Assembly (NCBI GenBank): GCA_010093485.1
Contig: MU001508.1
Span: 1,378,051 to 1,442,050 of the forward strand
Direction: 5' to 3'
Length of the DNA stretch: 64,000 nucleotides
DNA from: Karstenula rhodostoma CBS 690.94
Taxonomy: Eukaryota; Ascomycota; Dothideomycetes; Pleosporales; Didymosphaeriaceae
Below, piece after piece: positions 1 through 11,979 of this stretch; position 1 is the stretch's first letter, and the number at the start of each line of letters is the position of its first letter. The notes below the pieces were generated by a model that saw only the letters and a list, made by a program, of their open reading frames with translations, was not told the DNA's origin and did no database searches. Made by a program: the position numbers and the translations under genes.

Positions 1-768
1 GGGCGCCCACATTGCAGACGCGTTCATGCGTTTGCTGGCGTGCATGAAAAACGTGTTTGATAGAGCACCTGTCAAACGCGTGGGTCGTGTCTCACAATCC
101 GAATTATCTCGGCTAATTCAATCTCAAACATGACACCCGGCACGGGTGACCCAATCACCATCCAGAATGTAGCAATATCGAGAAATAGCAGAAAAGCAGG
201 CCAATCGGGTGAATACCCAGGGTCGCGGAATTTACAAGGTTGGGGTAGCGAGTCGAACAGAGAGTGGGAGGGGGTGGGGCGATCCACGTTCTGGACGTTG
301 ACTTGCACGAGGGAAATGAAAAGAGCATCTAGAAACCACTCTTCCTTGGTCACGGGTGGATACACCCCCTCTTATGCAGAGGATGGGCGAGGTGTTCAGG
401 CTGAGGCGCAGCTTTGATCGCCTACCAATCTCGACTCTTCGAGCCTTGATAAGTATTCGTCTGCTTCTCGTCATTGTGAAGCTTACCCGCAGTCTCTCCC
501 TTGGATTTGTGGCCATTGCTAGGAGAAATTGTTCTTTATGAACCTGTAGAGCTCCGCCTCATTCATTCATTTATTATCGTGCTGTGCGACTACGTTCGTT
601 ACGACACTGCAGTCTTTACTACTATTGCGACACGACATTCATTATTATTCTCGCGACACGACATTCGTGATCATTCCGGCGACGCGATATACATTCATTA
701 CGACAACGGTCGATAGTGCCCTCCTTTCTACGCTTTGCACACTCTTTCCAAAGCCAAACTCGCCCACG
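1..768. other. No supported gene (upstream of GH76 gene)
   Basis: I find no start codon, splice pattern or family motif that supports a gene here. A minus-strand open stretch at about 72-365 encodes a hydrophobic peptide, but it has a TAA just upstream and no ATG. The last 100 bp before 769 are pyrimidine-rich, as in many fungal promoters. Confidence 0.5.
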
Positions 769-1932
769 ATGCGCCGCTCAGCCTTCCTCTCCCTCCTTCC
801 CACCCTCCTCTCCCTCACTCACGCCCAAACGACCGAATCACTCGTCGTAACCGCCGCTCAAATAGCCCAATCCATCAAGCTCTCCCTCCCCAACCCGAGC
901 CTCGTTCTTGTCCCACAGCCCTACTACTGGTGGCAATCCGGCATCGTCAACAACGCCCTCTTCACCTACGGCTTCGTCACCGGCGACAAGCAGTTCGAAG
1001 ACCTCGCCAAGAACACGCTGTACAACCAGGCCACGGGCGCAAACGACTTTATGATGCCCGAGGCTACGGGCAACGACGACCAGGCGTGGTGGGCGCTATC
1101 CGCACTGACAGCCGTGGAGAACGGCGTCGCTGTACCAGCGGGTAGTCCGACCTTCCTGTCTATGGCACAGAACGTATTCAACGAGCAGAAAGCGAGATGG
1201 GACGAGAGCTCCTGCAGCGGAGGCATGCGGTTCAAGATCCGCGCGGGAGACGCAGGCTACGAGTACAAGTCCTCCATCGCGAACGGCCTATTCTTCCAGC
1301 TCGCAGCGCGCCTTGCAAAGCTCACCGGCGACGCGGACGCGCGGGCCTGGGCGGAGAAGACCTACGACTGGATCACCTCCACGGGACTCATCGACGCCGC
1401 GTTCAACGTGTACGACGGGACCGACGCGGCGAGCGGGTGCGTGGATCTGAATACCAACCAGTGGAGCTACAACGTCGGCGCCTTCCTGTACGGTGCGGCG
1501 GTCATGGCGAGCCAGACGGGCGATAAGAAGTGGGTTGACCGAACCCATGGCCTGCTCGAGGCTGCGCAGAGGAACTTCGTGAGGGACGGCGCGCTGTATG
1601 AGTCTATTTGCGAGGGGCGGGGGACCTGTAATAATGACCAGGTCAGTTTCAAGGGGATTCTGGCGCGCTGGTTAGGTGCTACCGCTGTGGAGCTGCCGGA
1701 CTTGAAGAACACCATTGCGGTGATGTTGCGCCCTGTTTCGGGACAGGTGCAGAGGAGCTGGGCCCCGTCGTTGGGGCCGATGCAGCAGTTCGTTGCGTTG
1801 GAGAGCGTGAATGCGGCAATCAGGGCGAGTGGGGGCGTGGCGGCGGCGTTTGGGATGATTGGGGGGAGTAAGACTGTGGTGAAGAGGAAGGCGAGGCGGA
1901 GTCTAGCTGGCAGGATCGTGTGGGACGCTTAG
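769..1932 (+). CDS. Secreted GH76 family alpha-1,6-mannanase-like protein
   Basis: Single-exon gene of 387 aa. The ATG at 769 is chosen because it starts a clear signal peptide (MRRSAFLSLLPTLLSLTHAQ); the 48 codons upstream in the same frame do not look like protein. Family hallmarks: a tryptophan-rich N-terminal part (YYWWQSG) and the GNDDQAWWAL segment, whose adjacent Asp103-Asp104 match the catalytic aspartate pair of GH76 endo-alpha-1,6-mannanases. An alpha/alpha-barrel type repeat pattern follows. Known role of the fungal family (Dcw1/Dfg5): cleavage or transglycosylation of mannan, including GPI-anchored mannoprotein attachment to the cell wall. Here the C-terminus is basic (VVKRKARRSLAGRIVWDA) with no obvious GPI omega site and hydrophobic tail. 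I therefore infer a secreted or wall-associated enzyme rather than a GPI-anchored one. The protein is somewhat shorter than Dcw1-type proteins (about 450 aa). Confidence 0.88.
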   Translation: MRRSAFLSLLPTLLSLTHAQTTESLVVTAAQIAQSIKLSLPNPSLVLVPQPYYWWQSGIVNNALFTYGFVTGDKQFEDLAKNTLYNQATGANDFMMPEATGNDDQAWWALSALTAVENGVAVPAGSPTFLSMAQNVFNEQKARWDESSCSGGMRFKIRAGDAGYEYKSSIANGLFFQLAARLAKLTGDADARAWAEKTYDWITSTGLIDAAFNVYDGTDAASGCVDLNTNQWSYNVGAFLYGAAVMASQTGDKKWVDRTHGLLEAAQRNFVRDGALYESICEGRGTCNNDQVSFKGILARWLGATAVELPDLKNTIAVMLRPVSGQVQRSWAPSLGPMQQFVALESVNAAIRASGGVAAAFGMIGGSKTVVKRKARRSLAGRIVWDA

Positions 1933-2738
1933 GCTAATATTCTAAATGATAATGATGGTTTGGTTTTCTTCAATTGAGCTATGTACGTGATCATGGCTCT
2001 ACTGCCCATCCCTTGAGGGGAAGTGTGATGTCAGTCCCAAGTACTGCTCACGAACGCTGTCCGCCGTCTCTCTGATCCGTTCTATGGTTGACCTACAAAG
2101 TACGTCACTGGGACTTCAAAGTCTTCAACTATACGCAGCCCCACATGGTGATCATTAGTGCACTCTGTCGTGAGCTACACATCTCAAATTTACGTTGTGT
2201 AGCTGATGCTAACCGAATCCTGTTAAATGCTTACTACATCCGTGAGGAAGTGTCTACATCGCTGTTTTGTACGGACAAGGCCCATCACTGCTAACCATCA
2301 AATCTCGGTGTGATGCGCAGTTGTAGTCTATTTCAGGCAAAATCATCGTGGATATTGCCATAAGAACAGTCAGAATACGCCCTGTGATATGTTACATGTT
2401 ATGGTTTCGCCCGGGGTTCACAGCGGCCCCCGCGCATTGCCTCATGGTGATCCAGGTGCGACCATCCTTTGGCCAGTGCACCGGCATACAGCTCGCTTGA
2501 TCGGTGTTAGTTTTAACCATCGGACCACAATATGCCACCGAGACGGGCCCGATGGGGCGCCGATCCAGCGATAACGCGTAGCGGCTTTGTGTGCCTTCTG
2601 TAGGTCACTGCAGCATTGAAGAACAGCCTGAGGCATGACAGGTGCTGCACTAGCAGCGTGAAAAAGGGCTGGGAGTACTGAATCTGCCCATATCTGAAAC
2701 AATTCGGGATGGTGCATCTATGCAGCGTCCACAAACCT
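1933..2738. other. Intergenic, nothing recognised
   Basis: The 3' ends of two convergent genes face each other across this stretch. I see only short incidental open frames and no motif or repeat. Confidence 0.5.
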
Positions 2739-3783
2739 TCATGAATATTTTGCAGCTAAGACACCCACTAATCTACTCCTTCGAATGCTGGTTCGGTTGT
2801 CAGGTACCTCTACTGGGTCAGGAAGGGTAGGGGCCTCCACTGGAGGTGTCGTTGCGTCTACTTCCGCATAGTATGCATACTTCTGCGGGTGCTGGCCGTA
2901 CAACCCCTCCATGTCTGATCCCGTGTAGTAACCCGGGTTATTCTGAGCTTTCGCAGCATAAGCATCTCTGCGCCATGCCATTGCTTTTGAGATCCAGACT
3001 CCAAGCATAACAAGTACCACAGCACCCACGACTGCACCGATTGCTATTCCCGCTTTGGCTCCTCTCGAAAGCCCTGCACCTTCACCCGGTGCTTCTTGTG
3101 GTCCATCGATGCCGCTTGTTACGGCGCCATCAGCGGATGATGTGGGAGTTGGTACAATGACTGTAGAGGCTGGAGTATTATTGGCTACAGGAGAAGCACT
3201 TGAAGTGGCGGAGGATGTCGAGATTACAGCGGCTGTCGTGAATGTAGGAGATAGCGAGACCAGATCAGTCTGATCGATGGAAGTGCAACATTCGTCAGAG
3301 TCTCCGCAGCACCACGTCCGTGAGCTGTTCTTGCCCGAGCAAGGAATCATGCGCACTAAGGCTGATTTCTGGACGCTGTGAGCTTCAGGCCTCACACAGA
3401 TCACTCTGAATGCCTACATCTCCCGCCGTGCGGGTACACACATTGTCCAAACACTGCCCGGTACTCCAGTCGCGATGTGTGCACCAATTTCTACCCCATT
3501 GTAGATACACCGACCCGTCTTCGAGAAGTGATTCATTCTGGCAAAGCCCGTTCGGAAGGCATGTATCGCGTATTTCAGATGCATTTGTCGAGGTGCCGGA
3601 GGCTTTCGGTCGATTCGTGATGCAGCATATATGGCTCAATGGGTCGGAGGGGTCGCTTGAACAAGGCGCAATGTCGTCTCCTGTGACCTCATTCCCATCC
3701 GGCGTGTAACATGTTGCGGTAGCGAGCGTTGCGTAACTGGCGAAGAAGACGACTGCCTGCAGCAGGCGTGCAGCCCCAAACAT
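2739..3783 (-). CDS. Cys-rich single-pass membrane protein (signal peptide, Ser/Thr stalk, TM helix)
   Basis: Two exons, 3783-3418 and 3368-2739, giving 331 aa. The intron at 3417-3369 is 49 nt (GTAGGC...CCAG, phase 0) and joins the Cys-rich frame to the next one without a stop. Order of parts: signal peptide (residues 1-24, MFGAARLLQAVVFFASYATL...), then a luminal or extracellular Cys-rich region with paired cysteines (ICCIT, NGLC, WCTHRDW, QCLDNVC, then MIPC, TWCCGDSDECC). A Ser/Thr/Ala-rich stalk follows, then one TM helix (AGIAIGAVVGAVVLVMLGVW) with a positive stop (AMAWRRD) and a cytoplasmic tail with Pro/Glu-rich motifs (PPVEAPTLPDPVEVP). This architecture is common in ascomycetes (Wsc-like or mid2-like orphan membrane proteins), but I do not know a defined function. 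A cell-surface sensor or wall-linked role is inference only. Confidence 0.8.
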
Positions 3784-5843
3784 TGGAGGCGACTATGTAA
3801 AACGCGACCGAAAGAGTGGTGGTAGAGACCGGAAGGCTAAGTGCTCTCGTACGAAGGAGATTTGACATTTTAATGGTTACGCCCATCAATCCCGCCCGTT
3901 GTTCGGGTCTTCCTATAATATCGTGCTAGGGGCGGAATCCGTGCATTGACACGGGCTCGGACATCGAAATTCCAGCTTGCGGCTAGACCAGTCGGTAAGC
4001 GCTACTAAAGCACAGCCCGATACAGTAAGGCATCGGATTGGGAGAACTCCTTTTGATCCTTTTGATCTTCGTTGGAACATTCTACAGGCACTTTCCGACT
4101 AGATGGGGCTGAATTGATGGTATGTAAGAGGCGGAAACGGGCCGTGGTGGCTGTGGTGATGCTGACTGTTGGTTTCAGGATGTCTTATGTTCCTTCGTGG
4201 GAGCGTAGAGGAACTCCAAAGACTAGCGCATTGTTGTGTGATGACCAACGGGGGTGCCGTTTCGCTTATTGACAGGGAAATCGGAGGATTGAGCGACTTG
4301 GCAGCCAGCCACCAACGTAGGAGTAAAAATCGTACTCGTTCCTTCTTTTCGAAGGTATATTGTATTGTACCCATGTCAAGATGTGGGCTTGAAAGCTCAT
4401 CCTACATTTCATAAGTTTGTGATTTTCTGATTGTTGACACGAACCACGAAGTACTTTCATAGATTTATGATGGATAATAGTAGGTACATGGTCTTTTTTG
4501 TTATTGTATCGCGAATTACAATGCACACGTTATACATTGGTACAACCCTCGCCGCTCATATGTTGGATACGATCCATGAATTATAGCACGTATACTTTGA
4601 CTGCGGTTGCGATGAACACTATTGGAGTAGTGGCTTTTTTTCCTAAACAAGTCCGACGCTACCAAATACGCCCGATGTGGGGCAACGGACGGAACTTACC
4701 GTAGGCGCGGACCACTAATCTATACCCGCCCCGCTCTCAGGTACGTTACTTCGAATCTTTCTTTTCCCTGGAGATTGTCCTCAAACAGTCTGTTCCCATG
4801 TCAATGCATGTTCTTCCCTCGATGCCTTCCATCGGTTTATTAATAACAAGACATCGTTACTACAACGGAATAGCCCACCCTATCGCGTCCAGAGCCCACT
4901 CACAACGCTTCCTTTTGTATCACTTTTGGACAGCAGTCCATATTTGTCTATCACTTTACGGGACACTACTTTGTAGTTTAAGTCAACAATCAGAAAACCA
5001 CATCGCGTCCAGAAGCTTTGGGTCTCCATAGACGAGTATATCTTTTTATGCGCTTTGTAGTTATTGTTCTTATTCATTGAGGACCTAAGGAATTTTGTTC
5101 CCTACCAAAGCTCTCAGAGTATTGAAGCACAGCTCGCAAGAGACGAAAGACAGACCAACCTTGATCAGCTTGTCGCGCAGGGCTATAAGAAGAGATATAT
5201 ACATCTAGGGTTAGTGTGGCACGCGCTGCTGTAGTGGTGTCGACGCAAGGGTTGGAGGCAGAGTCGTAGGTATGGGGTGAGGATATGTGAGCCCGTAGCG
5301 GCCTACGTTGACATCACATCTAAACATGTTCGCAAGGTTTAAAAAAAAAATCTTCATGAAGGCTGCTATGAACTCCTTCAGCAATATAATACGCGTTGGA
5401 TTGGTATCATCTTCCGTGAAATTCATTATTGTTGTCACAGGTTCCATCAACACTGTATTGTATGACAAGCCCCCCCCCCCCTATCAGCTTCCTCAAGATC
5501 ACCTACGCTCCCATGCAGCAACAATTGGATACCATGGTGTACTCAGATCAGACAGTGCGTTCGGATGCTGGGCCCTACGCCGAAGCTGTTGTTAACGATG
5601 TACTTGCTGGGGAGGCTACAAAATGAGGCATAACAAAAATTAACGCAAAATTAAGACTGGTCAGATCTTGCTGACAAGAATGCAGGTATGTTGTTGGGAC
5701 CCTTGCCTGGGCCTGGTGTGTAATAACATACCTACTGTAGGGCCGCATCCTGTATGAGGGATCGGTCCTGGAGAAAGTGGGCTGATGTTGTGCGCGATAC
5801 CCTGGATATTGGTCCAATTAATTTAGTGGGTATATAATCTTCG
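3784..5843. other. Long intergenic region without supported genes
   Basis: No open frame here shows a domain, signal peptide or coherent splice signals. Simple tracts are present: an A-run at about 5341-5349 and a 12-nt C-run at 5470-5481. The first ~150 bp upstream of 3783 serve as promoter for the membrane-protein gene. Confidence 0.45.
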
Positions 5844-8553
5844 CTAGTCAAGCCATATTTTTCTCCTTCCATCTTTTGTGATCGCATGCCAAACTTCTTC
5901 TGACATGCCTTCGAACTCGACAGCGCCGATTCTTCTAAACAAAGAACGTTCATCCCCTCCGTTATCTTTCATATAATGCAGTGACGAGCCAAGAGTAGCG
6001 AAAAGCACCCGAATATCTTTTGCGCGGTCCACAAGAGACTTTCCCTTCCCGTAGGGTGGGTCTGGCCATGATTTGTCCGACCAGCGTGCAACAACTTCCC
6101 GAAGCAACTTTTTGAAAGCTTCTTTTTGGCGTGCTTTGTATCTCGTCAAAGGCTTGAGAAGCAGCCCAGTACCGGAGTAGCTTAGGGGGGAAGAGTTGCA
6201 CGTCTCATTCTGGGTCGTTTTCCTGGACCGAGTAAGATTTTTAGATCCACTATCCTGAGATGGTATGATAGGTCGGTTTCCGTCTGCGGACGTGGCAGTT
6301 GCTGCAAGGATGAGGAAGTAGTAAGGCGTTGGATCGGGAGCAGATATCTCTGGGAGTTCCTCGTCCAGGAAGATCTGTAAGTTGCCGGACGAATTTTGCT
6401 GATCACTTCCAAGTACGTCGAAGTCGAAATAAGGCGACGGTGACGTCTGCACATACTGTCCTCGTGCGATATACCCTGACATCGCCATAGGGACTCTCTC
6501 CAACACTGGTTCCTTGTCCTCATCCTCGAAATGACTTTCAAACCTTATAGCGTCTCCGGCGTGGTTCGTAACAACATACTGCCTGGCCTTTGAAAGGCGG
6601 CTATGAGCAATGATCGGCGCCTTTATTGAAGCCCATGACCAGCTAGGATATCGACTTTGCAACTCCGGTATTCTGCTGCACCCCTCAGACGTCATGTTAT
6701 ATGAATGCCATGCTAGTTGTTCTTCCAGATTGTTTTCCCATAAGCCACCACCATATTGCTCGCCCAGAATATCGCGCACCAGCTTGGCTACACTCCATAT
6801 TGCGACCGACTTGTCATCCTGGTTAGTAAGGTTGCAAGATGTATAACTCAACAACGCAGAGAGCCAGAAGTTTTCTATTGAATCATCGTTCGCCCCAACG
6901 ACGGGCTCGCCATACCCTTGAGGGGTATCGGATAGCATTCGCTGCATGCGACCCCTCCAGTGCCGGTCTATGGATGCTTTTGCATCTAAGGCATGAGGAA
7001 GTCCTCGAGGGAAAGCTTCACAGGCGCTCAATGTGCTACAATCCCAAAATATCTGGGAAGCGGCGAAATGTAGGATACGAGGCGACAGCATGCGTTCTGG
7101 TTCCGTCAGAGAGTCATACCAGTCAGAGGCCATGTGAAACCGCCACAAAAAACTTCAGTGAAAGATCTCCGTTCTACCCAACAAGACAATTACGTACCTT
7201 GAAACACCCACCCTCTAGTGTAGATCTTGGTGGCAAGTAGCTCTTCATCCCAGAGGTCGTCTTCCAGGATTCTCCAATTGCCGCGTGGTAATTTTCCAGT
7301 CCCATCGGCCTCAATGCTCATGGGAACAATGTTCGCTGGGTTACGTTGCCGGAATAAGCCACCCTCGGAATCTAACGAGTCTGCGATAGCAATGTTGCAG
7401 TGCGAGTGGCGGTACACTTTGTGCATGAGCTGACCTTCGCTCTTGAAGTCTCCTCCTGGACCTTGCTTTGCATGGTTAGTCTCAGCGTTGGGAACGGTCA
7501 TACTCTGTACATACCATAATACATAACGAATCGATCCATATGTAGCGTATCCCGATGAATTTCGCCACAGAAATGGCTTGTTGAAAGTTGGGAGTGAGCT
7601 CAGTAATCGTTGCACCCTCGCCCATTAGTCGACCCTCGTTTTCCTTTTTGAGCTGCAAGAAATTGGGTGGACCCCATGAATGGCTGAGGGTCAGGTAGGG
7701 GCTTTTGATATTCTCTTTTGCCGTGTTCACGACCCGCACCATGTCGGTTTTGCCAGTTCGTAAATCCACAAGGCGGGTAGGAACGAATTCGGACTTTTGG
7801 CGCTTGTTACAGTGTTCATGGGTCTCGGCACAAAGCTTCATCCACTCCCGGATTTGCGAGCCACCTCCAGGTTCGTTCGGATTCGTGGAGAATGCTAGCG
7901 TTCTTTCGGCGGCAACATAAACGTCGAGTTCGGAGAGTAAGTGGTACTTTTTGAAGTGTGGCATCCGGGACAACGTTCCTCCAGCAGTGGACCAAGGCTT
8001 AAAGATAATTTGAATAGACGAGGCGCTGTTCTGCGAGCGACCAGTGCTCCTAAACGCCCACTGATAGCGACAGTGCTCGAATGCATGAGGATCCAATCCC
8101 GGTATGTGAGAGTCTGCGTCAAAGCCGTCCAGATATAAATCCAAGCAAATGAAGCATCTACTGACTAAAGAATTCAGTATTGCTTCACCTGACATATGAT
8201 GGGTGCCAATACAACTGTTGCTGCCTAGGACTTTCTCCTTACAGATATATGCTATAAAGACGCCTTGATCGTCGTGACGCTGTTTCAGATGCTCCACGAC
8301 TCGTAGTGTAAAGGTTGACTATGAGCTATTAGACGAGAGAAGCGTATACCCGTTGGATATTTACCTTGCCATACCCTGGGCCACCATAGCAATGAAGCTG
8401 CCATGGCCTGTAGCCTGCGGACCATTTCACGTATCTTTTATCCTCTAGAAAATCGCTGACTAATGGTTCGAAAAAGTCGACTGGAAGCGTGTTACTTGTG
8501 CTCAATGAAGGATGCAGCACGTGGGTGTTTTCTGAAGCGAACGGGTCGGCCAT
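5844..8553 (-). CDS. HET-domain protein with an N-terminal truncated NACHT-like P-loop
   Basis: Four exons, 8553-8365, 8318-7515, 7465-7198 and 7096-5844, total 837 aa. Introns are 46, 49 and 101 nt, all GT-AG. Residues about 30-90 look like the start of a STAND NTPase module: FLEDKRYVKWSAG, then HCYGGPGYGKST. The Walker A (Gly57...Gly62-Lys63-Ser64) is built across the first splice junction. Walker B and sensor motifs are absent. The chain passes directly into a HET module: the lead-in HHMSGEAILNSLVSRC, then YLTLSHSWG (271-279), YIWIDSLCIMQ at the second junction, and GWVFQERMLSPRILHF assembled across the third intron. The C-terminal 400 aa carry the usual HET-family tail (SRYPSWSWASIKA). 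HET proteins trigger vegetative incompatibility cell death when partnered with NLR-like proteins. Having a vestigial ATPase start in the same chain is odd; it could be a true fusion or a remnant of a NACHT gene. Confidence 0.85.
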
Positions 8554-9209
8554 TGTATTCGACTGAAAAGCAATGAGTATTGCGGCCTATGCGATACGCG
8601 CAGTACGATTGAATGTTAAACGTGCGCAGAGGTGAACGCTTGTAGCGGGCAATCTACTTCGTGCAGGTTGGGGGAGGTATATTGCCGCAGTTCGTTGCTT
8701 TGCTTCCCGTAAAACTGGCCTACTTCGAATCTCACCGGAAATTAAAATCTTCAACCGCAAGTACTGTGTGGATCGAAAAACTCGTACGCCGGCCAAATTA
8801 CGCCGACTGAGCCTTAAATGGCGAATGCTACGACTACGTGAGCTAAAGTAGCCCCCAAATGCTTGTCGTCGCCCCTGTAGACTTATGCAACCACGGCATG
8901 CTCATCTCAGATCGTGGAGGGGTGATATTCGCATTCATTGGACGGTTTTTTTAGACCGCACAAGCTGTTCGCTAATTGGCTAAACCCATAGCCCCCACGG
9001 CAGCAACCTTTGGCCTGCGTTCTTTGTGGTCAGGGTGACCCTGATGGTATCTTAGTCACTTACGCCTCGATTATGATTGTTGATGAACCACGAAGAAGGC
9101 TGTGTTAGGATCAATTCGGCCCCTAATGTATAATATCGAGTGTTCCCATCGTTTCATGCAGGGCGTGGAAAATCATCTCCCTAGCATTTTTGTTCGTTGC
9201 TGCATCGAC
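8554..9209. other. Divergent intergenic region between HET gene and S41 gene
   Basis: Shared upstream region of two divergently transcribed genes. No repeat or clear TATA box was identified beyond a TATA-like stretch near 9130 (gtataatatc), about 80 bp before the peptidase ATG. Confidence 0.45.
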
Positions 9210-11979
9210 ATGTCTGTTTTCCACCGCTGTATGTTGCTGTTCGGAGTGTTGGGCGGATTTGTGTCCGCTGCGTCCGCCGCACCAGAGACGGACCGGCTAA
9301 CCTTGCCGCCTACACCAACCGAAGCGCCTGATGTTGCCAGTACTGCCTGTGGAGATCTCATCGTGTCCAAAGAACAAGGCCTGTCATCGCACCGATTCAA
9401 GCCATCTTCTCCATCTAAATCCCAGCAGGACAAACTCTTTTCTGGGCCTCAGATGTGTTCGAGTGCTTATCTAGTGTTCCGTTTATCCCAGATGTGGCAT
9501 CTCGATTCATCAACTATTACAACCAGACGTTGCAGTTTCAGAGCACGTTCGCGTTCTTAAGAGATCCTCCGGACAGCTACCAGCAACCTGCGATCGATGT
9601 CATTGCTGAACTGGGTCTACTACAAGAAAATGTCGCAGAGGGCAAATACACCACGCAGTATGCATTCGAAGCTGATCTACAGCTTTTGATCAACCGCATC
9701 CATGATTCACATGTGTATCTGAGTGCGGGTCTGCTGGCACCTTTCACCTTCATCTCGCCATTTGGTCTACTGTCGGCTTCCCGCGATGGAAAGGAAGTTC
9801 CAGCTATCTACTTCCAGAGGGAGGTCATCAACAGCCAGCTCGAGGGTTGGGAACCTTCCCCAATCATAAAAATAAACGACGTAGATGCAGTGGAGTACCT
9901 GACATCGTTTGCTGAGACCAATTCTGAGGGCTATCTTGAGCCACATGCCGACTGGAATGCTCTTTTCGAGCACCCGGCACTTGGTAAGAAACATCTACCT
10001 TGGGCATTTGAACCGACATACTGACTGTTCGTTTGCGCGCAGACATCCAGAACTACCAGAGTGTTCTACAATCAGCTACCTTTTACCCCGGCGATGCCAT
10101 CAACTACACCCAGGCCAACGGTACAGTCACATCCTCGTACTGGCTGGCTTCGTACAGTGAAGCTGGTCACACTGGCCCTCTGACTACGGCTGGCGATTTC
10201 TACAATTACTTTGTGTTGGGACTCCTTCCAGACAACTGGGATGCCTCCAACATACAGTGGTGGCCGGACTGGGAAGAAGACAGTGGCGACTCTGGAGACG
10301 ATACCAACGACGACGGCCCATCTCAAGCGATTCTAAGTTGCGATAACGGGAATCCGAAGACCGCCAGTTGGTGTGCAGAGTCAGATGGTGCTTACCCCAA
10401 TGATCCGGACTACGCACAAAAGGAACTCCGTCGGTTGAAAGGCGGAGTAGTCACAGGATACTTCTTGGGCTACGGCACGGGTGTGCTTAGCATACCCAGT
10501 TTTCTGCAACAAGGAAAAGACTTGCTCAATTTCTTCGATACTATTGACGAATTTATTAGCGATGCCGCAAAAAGGAAACCCCCCAGGCTGATCATCGATC
10601 TGCAGCAGAATTATGGCGGACTAAATCTGCTAGCTGTGTCTGTCTTCAAGCGCTTCTTCTACGACCAAGAACCCTGGACGGGCAGCCGCATTCGCACAAA
10701 CAGTATGGCCAATACTTTGGGAGAGAGCTACTCAGCCTGGTGGAGTGGTCTTGAAACCGGTGGTGATGGTGCTCTTGATGTCCACTACCGGTACTTCGCT
10801 TCTAGTGAATGGGTTGCCGGAAACAAGATCAATCCTAAAACGGGAGCGAACTATACCAGTTGGAACGAGTACAACGGCCCCATCCCCGACCGAGCCGATA
10901 CATTCACGAACTTGCAAATCTACAATCTCTCTGACCATGTGTTCGATACCGCAAGTTTCCAAGGCTGGATCCCCTACGGTTACGGTGATGACGAAGCCAG
11001 CGCTCCTGCACCACCTTGGGCGCCAGACAACATTGTCCTCTTAACTGAAGGTCTCTGTACTTCAACCTGTGCAGTCTTCGTGGAGCTCATGGCTCAGCAG
11101 GCAGGAGTGAAGACGGTTGTAGTGGGCGGTCGACCCGCCATTGGCCCCATGCAAACTGCTTCCGGTAGCCGTGGCGCTCGTATCTACTCCTCCGAGGCCC
11201 TTGACTACGATTTCAGCAATGTCAACGATACAGTCGAGGATTATGACGCCTACGCAAAACTCCCGCAGCGGGGTAACAACGATCTGTTCATCAACTTTGC
11301 CGGCTTCAACATCCGCGACCAGATCCGTCAAGGGGACAAAGATGCCATTCCGGTGCAGTTCAAGTATGATGCAGCTGACTGCAGAATATACTATACTCTC
11401 AACAACATCTACAACTTGAAGCAGCTCTGGCAAGACGTTGCTGCCGCAGCATGGGATGACCCATCCCTCTGTGTTGAGGGTTCCACTGGTTACTCAGTCC
11501 GCCACAACGCGACAGAACCCAAGACTCCACCCAAGCGCACTGCCCAAGCACAAGACCTGAGCCTGAACCACATCAACTTTTCTGACCTCGCCACCAACAT
11601 CATCGGGTCTCCCACGCTATACGATGCCATCAAGAAAGACATCGTCACTACCACGAATCTTCAACAATGCTTCGATCTCGATACATCGAAGGACTGCAAA
11701 GGCACCGTTCTACAATGTAGATCGTTCCCTGTGGACTGCAACGGTAACGGAAGAGTGTTCCGCAAAATGAATGCCTGTCTTCTAGAGACGACCAATGTCG
11801 CAGCCGATTGCGGCGACAATATGTTCTTCCAGCCGACGACCGATGCGGACTCGAAGAAAAACGTGCCCAGAAAGAACGGCCTCGATGTGAACTACGAACG
11901 GGTCACCATCACGGACGGCTACTGCCAACCTTACTACGTCGACGCCGCCAAATATGGCCTGGGTTGTCCGCTACAATAA
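9210..11979 (+). CDS. Secreted peptidase S41 family protein (C-terminal-processing-protease-like)
   Basis: About 887 aa in three exons. The start at 9210 gives a signal peptide (MSVFHRCMLLFGVLGGFVSA...). Exon 2 runs to 9983. Intron 2 is 9984-10042 (GTAAGA...GCGCAG, 59 nt, phase 1). Exon 3 is 10043-11979. The exon 1 to exon 2 junction is less clear. The acceptor is most likely CCCAG at 9425 (then QTLFWASDVFECLSSVPF). The only frame-correct donors I see are an AG|GC at 9378/9379, giving a 47-nt GC-AG intron, or a weak GT at 9349, which would delete the conserved CGD. Family features: FECLSSVPF, LIIDLQQNYGG (the S41 DLxxNxGG strand) and LLTEGLCTSTCAVF, where the Ser in CTSTC occupies the position of the catalytic nucleophile. 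Fungal S41 proteins of this type are secreted and of unknown substrate. The C-terminal 150 aa are Cys-rich. Confidence 0.82.

Noticed and set aside
72..365. Minus-strand 97-codon frame with a hydrophobic, protein-like end
   Set aside because: Begins with GTG right after a TAA, has no ATG or convincing acceptor, and matches no family I know. It may be a gene fragment, but the support is too weak.
5470..5481. C-run as a possible regulatory site
   Set aside because: Simple homopolymer without a neighbouring gene start; a similar run occurs at 51716.
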